Assembly (NCBI GenBank): GCA_903919205.1
Contig: CAIXHE010000047.1
Span: forward strand, 1 to 38,303
From: an uncultured Opitutaceae bacterium
GTDB lineage: Bacteria; Verrucomicrobiota; Verrucomicrobiia; Opitutales; Opitutaceae
Direction of reading: 5' to 3'
DNA length: 38,303 nt
A model generated the notes under the pieces. It was given only the letters and a program-made list of their open reading frames with translations. It did no database searches and was not told the DNA's origin. Shown piece by piece: positions 32,969 through 38,303 of the stretch (within the stretch, counting starts at the first letter, position 1; each line of letters opens with the position of its first letter). Both the position numbers and the translations under genes were made by a program.

Positions 32969-33600
32969 CGGTTCAGATAGGGCTGGAGCTCGGCCTGAAG
33001 CAACTGCTTTGCGTAATGGAGGCGGGAACGCACGGTCCCAACCGAGCAATCCATGACTTCCGCGATTTCCTGATGACTGAGTCCGTCAATTTCGAAGAGA
33101 GTGACCACGGTGCGATGATTGATAGACAGCTTTTGCATCGCATCGTTCAATTTTTCCTGGAGCTCGCGCACCATGGAATCCCGGTCAACCCCCGTCTTGT
33201 CCGTGAGGGCGTCGATCACCTCCCGCGACACCGCGTCCTCCTCCTGTATGGACTCCAGGCTGAAGAACGAGCGCAGGCGGTTCTTTCTCAGGTGGCTCAG
33301 GGTCGAATTGACCGCGATCCGGTAGAGCCACGTGAAAAAGGAGGCCTGCCCCTGGAACCGATGGATCGACTGGAAGGCCTTGATGAAGGCGTCCTGGGCG
33401 AGGTCCGCGGCGTCCTCCCGGTTGGACGTCATGTTGTAAATGATCCCGAGGACGCGCTCGCGGTACTTGGAGATCAGCCGGTCGAAGGCCGCCACATCGC
33501 CCGCCTGCACCTGTCTCACGACGGCCAGGTCGGCGTCCGCCTCTAGCTTGCGCTCCGGCGAAGCCACAAGCGCCTTCCCGAGGGTTTTGCTGGCGTTCAT
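32965..33600 (-). CDS. ECF RNA polymerase sigma factor (RpoE/SigW-like)
   Basis: 211 residues. Region 2: 'DRLISKYRERVLGIIYNMTSNREDAADLAQDAFIKAFQSIHRFQGQASFFTWLYRIAVNSTLSHLRKNR', a textbook ECF core-binding and -10 recognition block. Region 4: 'LSINHRTVVTLFEIDGLSHQEIAEVMDCSVGTVRSRLHYAKQLL', the -35 helix-turn-helix. The linker between them is longer than in minimal ECFs ('SLESIQEEDAVSREVIDALTDKTGVDRDSMVREL'). It is first in a two-gene unit with the putative anti-sigma. It is more like envelope-stress RpoE factors than the FecI-type factor at 10525-11046. Confidence 0.95.
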   Translation of the reverse strand: MNASKTLGKALVASPERKLEADADLAVVRQVQAGDVAAFDRLISKYRERVLGIIYNMTSNREDAADLAQDAFIKAFQSIHRFQGQASFFTWLYRIAVNSTLSHLRKNRLRSFFSLESIQEEDAVSREVIDALTDKTGVDRDSMVRELQEKLNDAMQKLSINHRTVVTLFEIDGLSHQEIAEVMDCSVGTVRSRLHYAKQLLQAELQPYLNR

Positions 33601-33681
33601 ACGGCGAGGACAAGCAAGTCCCCGGCGTGTTCGTTGGCAAATCGAAACCGCGCCCGCGAGGTCATGGCTTTGTAAAAACGC

Positions 33682-34713
33682 CTAAGCAGGCCTGAGGGTA
33701 GACACCTGGGAAAGCAGCACGTCGCCGAGCGCCATCAGGTGGCGGGTGGGCGGCCTGCCCGGCCATTCCGCCAAGGACGCCCTGGCGGCCTCGATCTCGG
33801 CGCGCACGGCCGCCTCGACCACCGCGAAGACGCCGAGCTCGAGCATCTGCCGCAGGCGCAGCGCCGGCTGCGCCGGCCTGCGGCCGCCGATCTCCTCGGC
33901 CAGGGCCGCCCGCTCGAACGGCGGCAGGCGGTCGAGGAGCGTGAAGAGGGGCAGCGTCAGCTTGCCGCTCGCCAGGTCCGTGCCAAGGGTCTTGCCGATC
34001 GAGTCCTCGCGCCCGAAGAAGTCGGCCAGGTCGTCGTAGATCTGGTAGGCGACCCCGAGGTGCCTGCCGAAGCGGTCCGCCGCCTCCACGTACCCTGGCT
34101 CGGACCCCCCTAGGCGGGCCCCGAGGAAGCACGAAACCCTGAAGAGTTCCGCGGTCTTCAGCTCGATGATGCGCTGGTAGTCGGCGGGCGTCACGTCGGT
34201 GGAGCCGCGGCGCAGGGTCTGCACGATCTCACCCGCGCAGACGCGCCGGGTCGACTCGGAGACCGCGGCGCAGACCTCCGACGTGGGGAAGTCGGTCGCC
34301 AGGTGCAGGGCGTGGGCGAAAAGCGCGTCGCCGAGCAGAACGGCCGCGGTCGGCCCGAACTCCCGGACGGCCGTCCTGCGGCTGCGCCGCACGTCAGCCG
34401 CGTCCATGATGTCGTCGTGGACGAGGGTCGCCAGGTGCACGAGCTCAACGACGGCCGCCGCGCGGACGAGCTCCGGGGACACGGCCCCCGTGTCGCTCCA
34501 GCCGCTCAGGAACACCAGAGCCGGCCGGATCCGCTTGCCCGAGGTGTCGATGCAGTAGTTGACCATCGACCGGATCTCCGGCTCGAAGTCGGCCAGCTGG
34601 CCCTGGAGGAATCGGTCCAGCTCCGCCATGTGCGGGGCCAGCAGCGCGAACACGCCCGCGAAGGCGTGCTTCGGTGATTCCTGTGCGATCTCGGGGCTAG
34701 AGCTCCTGGACAT
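33682..34713 (-). CDS. Polyprenyl diphosphate synthase (long-chain trans-isoprenyl transferase)
   Basis: 343 residues. First aspartate-rich motif 'LVHLATLVHDDIMDAADVRRSRRT' (DDxxD) and second 'GVAYQIYDDLADFFG', with 'SGKRIRPALVFLSG' near the N-terminus and 'GLGTDLASGKLTLPLF'-like landmarks (KTLGTDLASGKLTLPLFTLL). It condenses isopentenyl diphosphate with allylic diphosphates to make a C30-C50 chain, most likely the side chain of the respiratory quinone. Chain length cannot be read with certainty; A and V residues before the first DDxxD favour a long product. No ubi or men gene is adjacent. The start lies 50 bases from the stop of the upstream Ig-like gene. Confidence 0.94.
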   Translation of the reverse strand: MSRSSSPEIAQESPKHAFAGVFALLAPHMAELDRFLQGQLADFEPEIRSMVNYCIDTSGKRIRPALVFLSGWSDTGAVSPELVRAAAVVELVHLATLVHDDIMDAADVRRSRRTAVREFGPTAAVLLGDALFAHALHLATDFPTSEVCAAVSESTRRVCAGEIVQTLRRGSTDVTPADYQRIIELKTAELFRVSCFLGARLGGSEPGYVEAADRFGRHLGVAYQIYDDLADFFGREDSIGKTLGTDLASGKLTLPLFTLLDRLPPFERAALAEEIGGRRPAQPALRLRQMLELGVFAVVEAAVRAEIEAARASLAEWPGRPPTRHLMALGDVLLSQVSTLRPA

Positions 34714-34763
34714 GGAAGTCCCGAAGCTAGGCCGAAATCAGCAAATCGGCAACCTATTGTGGG

Positions 34764-37700
34764 TTACTGCGAGGTGATCTCGTAGACCTCCACCAGGGCG
34801 ACGCCGGTGGCGCCGTTCTGGCCGGTCAGGACCGCCGTGTACGTGTCCGGGGGCAGGACGGCCAGGATGCCCGAGTCGGCGCTGCCCGTCGTGAACGCGA
34901 AGGCTCCGGTGCTGGCCTCGGCCGCTTGGAAGAGCGTCGGGTCGTTGCCCAGGCCCCAGGCGTAGTTCTCGCGGACCACCTGGTTCGCGCTGTTGATCAA
35001 CTGCAGACGCGGGGCCGAGAGGGCGCCGCTCACGCCGAGCGCCGTCAGGCCCGGGCCCGCGCCGCGGATCAGCAGGCGCTTGGGTGCCGTGCCGTTGAAG
35101 CTGAAGCCGCCGATCAGGTTGTTCGCGCCCGTGCCGACGTTGGCGCGGGTCGAGACGTTGATGAGGCGGTTCGACGTGAACGGCGTGTAGGTGCTCAGGT
35201 CGTAGGCCTCGACCAGCGAGATGCCGGTGTCGGTGCCGACGCCCGAAACCTCGGCCGTGTAGGCTCCGGGAGGGAGGGTGGCCACCAGGGCCGAGTCGTT
35301 GCTGCCGCTCGCGAAGGCGAAGGCTCCGGAGGCGGCGTCGGCGCTCTCAACCGCCGAGGCGTTGGACGGCGTGGAGCTCCAGCCCGTGTTCGAGGCGATC
35401 AGGTTCGTCCCGGAGTAGATCTGCAGCTGCGTGCTCGGGATGGCACCCGACACTCCGAAGCCCGTGAGGGCCGGCCCGGAGGCGCGGACCAGCACCTGCT
35501 TGGAGGCGGACCCGCTGACGACGAACCCGGCGATCATCACGTTGGCTCCCGAGCCCACCTGGCCGCGGGTCGACAGGTTGCGGAGCACCCCGTCGCTGAA
35601 GATGCCTCCGGAGACCGGAGCCGCCAGGGCGTTGCCCCCGTTCGTCCCGGAGATCGAGGCGCTCAGGAATCCGCTGGCGGGCTTCACGGTGCCCGACACC
35701 TGGTTGCCGTTCACGGTGGTGAAGGTGAAGGCACCGGTGGAGTCGACGATGCCGTCGCCCGCGTCGGAATAGGTTCCCGACGTGTAGTAGAGCATGATCG
35801 AGCCGTCGGCGGCCACCATAGCCTGGACCGAGCTGTTCGCCACTCCGCCCAGGTTGCCGGTGAAGTAGCCCGTGGCTACCGTGTAGGTGGCAGCCAGGGG
35901 CACGGAGGCGATGTAGTCATCCCCGCTGGCAAGCAGGGTGCCGCTCACTCCCGTCGAGGACGCTGTGCCGCTGATCGAGCTGGTCGAGAAGGTTCCCGTG
36001 GATGAGACCGTGAAGCCCGAGTAGACGGTCGTCGACGCCGCCGAGGGGGTTACCGAGTGGCCGATATAGTAGCCGTACTTGCCGTCCACCACAGCAAGGA
36101 AGCTATGGCCGGACTCCTTCAGGCCCTGGTAGTTGCCGTAATAGATCGTGGTCGCGACGCCCGAGGTGCTCGGTGTCGCCTCGATCACGGTGGCCGGGGA
36201 CGTGGTCTGCTCGCCCGAGTTGTCGGTCGCGATCGCCGTCAGCGAGTAGACGCCCGCCGAGGTCGGCGTGAACGTCGCCGTGTACGGGAAGGTCGTTGCG
36301 GTGCCAATCGAGATGCCGTTCTCGAAGAACTGCACCTGGCCGATCGTCCCGCTCGAGGACACGGCACTGGCCGTCACCGTAACCGCCGTGTTGACGGTCA
36401 CCAGGCCGCCCGAGGACGGCGAGGTGATGCTCACGGTCGGGGGCGGCTCGTTCACCACGTAGACGGTGATCGGCGTGCTGTTGGTCTTGTCGCCGAGGTT
36501 GTCGACCACCTGGGCGGTGATCGTGTAGAAGCCGAGGTTCTGGGGCGTCCACGAGTAGGTGTAGGGGTACTGCTTGGCCGTGTAGACGGCCTGGTCGTCC
36601 ACGAGGAACGTCACCTGGGCGACGTTGCCGTTGGGCGCGGTGGCCGTCGCGGAAATGGTCGCCGGCGTGTTCACGACGACGCTTGCGTTGGCCGAGGGCG
36701 TCACAAGCGAGATCGTGGGCGGGGTGCCGACGTTCGTGCTTCCGCCGCCGCCCGAGCCGCCGGCCGTTATGTTGATCGTGATGGCCGAGGAGGTGGCCGA
36801 AAAGCTTCCGTTGCCCGCAACCGATTCCGTCGCGACCGCGGTCACGGTGCTGGGGAGGATGGCTCCCGTCGTGGGATCGGTCTTCTGGATCGGCGTGAAG
36901 CTGGTCGAGTACAGGGAGCTTCCGGCCGGAGAGGGCGACGTGGACGTGCCCACCACCGAGCCGTCCACGGAGAACTGCACCTGGCTGATGACAAACGGCG
37001 TGTTGTTCGGCGGCACGAGCACGTTGGTCGCCGTGGCGCTCGCGATCAGCGTCGCGGGGCCGCCGCCGTTGAGGGTGTCCCCGTTCGCGGGGCTGGTGAT
37101 CGACACCGTTGGCAGGTTCACGAGGACGACGGTCGTCGGAGCCGGCGTGAGCGTGGCCGTCGTGCTCGTCGTCGAGGCGATGACGTTGTTCTTATCGTCG
37201 GTGGCCAGCGCCACGAAGGTGTACGTTCCCGTCACCTGCGGCGTCCAGTTGAAGGTGAAAGGCGGCGACGTGAGCGTGCCGTAGAGCACGCCGTTGATGA
37301 ACAGCTGCACCTGCTCGATCGTGCCGGTGGGGCTGTTCGCCGTGACGTTGATCGGAATGGAGGCGGAGGAATTGGCCGCGTAGTCCGGGATGGCGAGCAG
37401 GCCCGGCAGGGACGGCGTGCCCGTGGGGTTGGAGATGATGCACGTGGGCAGGTTGGGCGTGGCGGGCTCGTCGACGATGCCGATCGAGGTGGACACCCCG
37501 GCGGAGGCGCCGGTGGCGTCATACGCCTTCGCGTAGAGGAAATGGACCTTGCCCGCGACCCCGGCGCTGGCCACCGGCGTCGGCGTGTAGATGATCGAAT
37601 AGGGATAGTTGGTCGAGGTGCCGAGGAGGGCTCCGTCGGCGTAGAACTCGACCTTCGAGATCGCGCCGAAGGCGACCGCAGCCGCGGCCTCGACCACGAC

Positions 37701-38228
37701 CGACGACTGGTAGGGCACGATCTGGTTGTTGGCCGGTCCGACGATAGCGACACCCGTCGCGAAATACTCGATGGGGACGGACACCGCCGTGTGGCCGCCG
37801 CCGTCGGCAGCCTGGACCGAGAGATAGTAGACACCCGGCTGGGGCGGCGTCCAAGCGACACCCTGCGCGTAGGGTGACGTGTCCGTCACGCCGGTCGGGC
37901 CGTTGATCGCAGTCGCCAGCGACTGGCCGTCCACGTAGAACGTGTAGGTGAAGCCACCCGAGGGGAGGATGCCGGTGGCCAGGGCCCACATCACGATCTC
38001 ATCGGTGGCGGGGCCGAATCCCCCGTTCACCGCGCTGCCGGGATTTCCCGGGGGCCTGGGGAGCGGGTTGGACCCGTAGATGGCGTAATAGGTCTGCATC
38101 GAGCCCGTCGGGTTCAGGACGTCGAGCTCCGTCATGTTGACCGACAGCAGTGGCTGCTGCTGGGCGAACGCCGCCGGGGCGAGTGCGCACAGAAGCAGGG
38201 CCGAAAGGATCTTGGGTCGGATGTTCAT
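34764..38228 (-). CDS. Large secreted Ig-like multidomain protein with two tandem C-terminal modules
   Basis: 1154 residues preceded by a good ribosome-binding site (AGAGGTGA, reverse complement of 38233-38240). A signal peptide (1-22, AAFA) is followed by about six bacterial Ig-like domains (to about residue 690). Each is recognisable by 'VSITSPANGDTL'-type starts, 'QVQFFENGISIGTATTFPYTATFTPTSAGVYSLTAIATDN' cores and GVYxLTAxAxD endings. A Gly/Ser/Thr-rich middle (about 695-870, starting YYGNYQGLKES) follows. Two homologous modules end the protein, at about 882-1010 ('LRNLSTRGQVGSGANVMIAGFVV') and 1021-1154 ('LINVSTRANVGTGANNLIGGFSF'). Composition is Ser/Thr-rich with almost no cysteine. It is presumably a cell-surface or extracellular adhesive or structural protein; no catalytic motif was seen. 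Confidence 0.88.
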   Translation of the reverse strand: MNIRPKILSALLLCALAPAAFAQQQPLLSVNMTELDVLNPTGSMQTYYAIYGSNPLPRPPGNPGSAVNGGFGPATDEIVMWALATGILPSGGFTYTFYVDGQSLATAINGPTGVTDTSPYAQGVAWTPPQPGVYYLSVQAADGGGHTAVSVPIEYFATGVAIVGPANNQIVPYQSSVVVEAAAAVAFGAISKVEFYADGALLGTSTNYPYSIIYTPTPVASAGVAGKVHFLYAKAYDATGASAGVSTSIGIVDEPATPNLPTCIISNPTGTPSLPGLLAIPDYAANSSASIPINVTANSPTGTIEQVQLFINGVLYGTLTSPPFTFNWTPQVTGTYTFVALATDDKNNVIASTTSTTATLTPAPTTVVLVNLPTVSITSPANGDTLNGGGPATLIASATATNVLVPPNNTPFVISQVQFSVDGSVVGTSTSPSPAGSSLYSTSFTPIQKTDPTTGAILPSTVTAVATESVAGNGSFSATSSAITINITAGGSGGGGSTNVGTPPTISLVTPSANASVVVNTPATISATATAPNGNVAQVTFLVDDQAVYTAKQYPYTYSWTPQNLGFYTITAQVVDNLGDKTNSTPITVYVVNEPPPTVSITSPSSGGLVTVNTAVTVTASAVSSSGTIGQVQFFENGISIGTATTFPYTATFTPTSAGVYSLTAIATDNSGEQTTSPATVIEATPSTSGVATTIYYGNYQGLKESGHSFLAVVDGKYGYYIGHSVTPSAASTTVYSGFTVSSTGTFSTSSISGTASSTGVSGTLLASGDDYIASVPLAATYTVATGYFTGNLGGVANSSVQAMVAADGSIMLYYTSGTYSDAGDGIVDSTGAFTFTTVNGNQVSGTVKPASGFLSASISGTNGGNALAAPVSGGIFSDGVLRNLSTRGQVGSGANVMIAGFVVSGSASKQVLVRASGPALTGFGVSGAIPSTQLQIYSGTNLIASNTGWSSTPSNASAVESADAASGAFAFASGSNDSALVATLPPGAYTAEVSGVGTDTGISLVEAYDLSTYTPFTSNRLINVSTRANVGTGANNLIGGFSFNGTAPKRLLIRGAGPGLTALGVSGALSAPRLQLINSANQVVRENYAWGLGNDPTLFQAAEASTGAFAFTTGSADSGILAVLPPDTYTAVLTGQNGATGVALVEVYEITSQ

Positions 38229-38303
38229 GGGTTCACCTCTTTATGTGTTTCGAGGCCCGCGGGCATCAATTGCTGCCCTTCTTATCGGCTCTTTCGTCAA
38301 CAA

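Noticed and set aside
36057-37877. Plus-strand 606-codon frame opposite the Ig-like protein
   Set aside because: The translation is dominated by Arg/Gly/Asp/His with no domain. It is a shadow of the Thr/Ser/Gly-rich codons on the minus strand.

Overview
This is a high-GC, gene-dense bacterial chromosome segment whose left edge touches an integrated element. Several things point by inference to Verrucomicrobiota, probably the Opitutaceae/Opitutales. These are a FecI-like sigma / FecR / STN-type TonB receptor cassette, a divergent GH28-type secreted protein, many GFO/IDH/MocA oxidoreductases, a zinc-motif-free anti-sigma protein, and a huge Ig-like secreted protein ending in two tandem copies of one module. 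No 16S rRNA or other taxonomic marker is present.

Layout. (1) 1-400: the N-terminal end of a tyrosine-type integrase runs off the left edge. It is followed by an isolated 3' part of tRNA-Ser(GGA), the signature of an integration site. (2) 432-5901: accessory genes, namely a secreted NTF2-like protein, an acyltransferase-3 membrane protein, a divergent GFO oxidoreductase / GH28-like pair, a receiver-only response regulator and an orphan acyl-carrier protein. (3) 6175-11046 (minus strand): ECF sigma, FecR-like anti-sigma and TonB receptor, a cell-surface signalling operon. (4) 11273-16476: a beta-hydroxyacid-dehydrogenase-like gene with a clear terminator, a hybrid sensor kinase with a periplasmic solute-binding sensor, and a sufU-sufS pair.

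(5) 16481-27238: an apparently complete reductive pyrimidine catabolic locus in three transcription units. These are an M20 N-carbamoyl-beta-alanine amidohydrolase (minus), preA-GNAT-mmsA-dihydropyrimidinase (plus), and mbfA-NCS1 permease-class III aminotransferase (plus). A beta-helical DUF4097-like protein lies between the two plus-strand units. Together the enzymes would take uracil or thymine through dihydropyrimidine, N-carbamoyl-beta-amino acid, beta-alanine or beta-aminoisobutyrate, and (methyl)malonate semialdehyde to acetyl-CoA or propionyl-CoA. The main oddity is that PreA lacks the C-terminal [4Fe-4S] ferredoxin domain and no PreT is present, so its electron donor is unknown. A membrane ferritin/iron exporter is translationally coupled to the pathway's permease.

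(6) 27235-38303: a LysM/TPR lipoprotein, kdsD-like sugar-phosphate isomerase plus GFO oxidoreductase, an iron-sulfur class I fumarase, a second ECF sigma / anti-sigma pair, a polyprenyl diphosphate synthase and the 1154-residue Ig-like secreted protein. Genes are packed tightly. Several ATGA, GTGA and TTGA start/stop overlaps suggest translational coupling, and twice two convergent genes share one palindromic CTAG as both stop codons. No rRNA operon, CRISPR array or insertion sequence was seen. No stretch longer than about 300 bases lacks a gene or gene fragment; the longest gap, 5902-6174, holds only weak hairpins.
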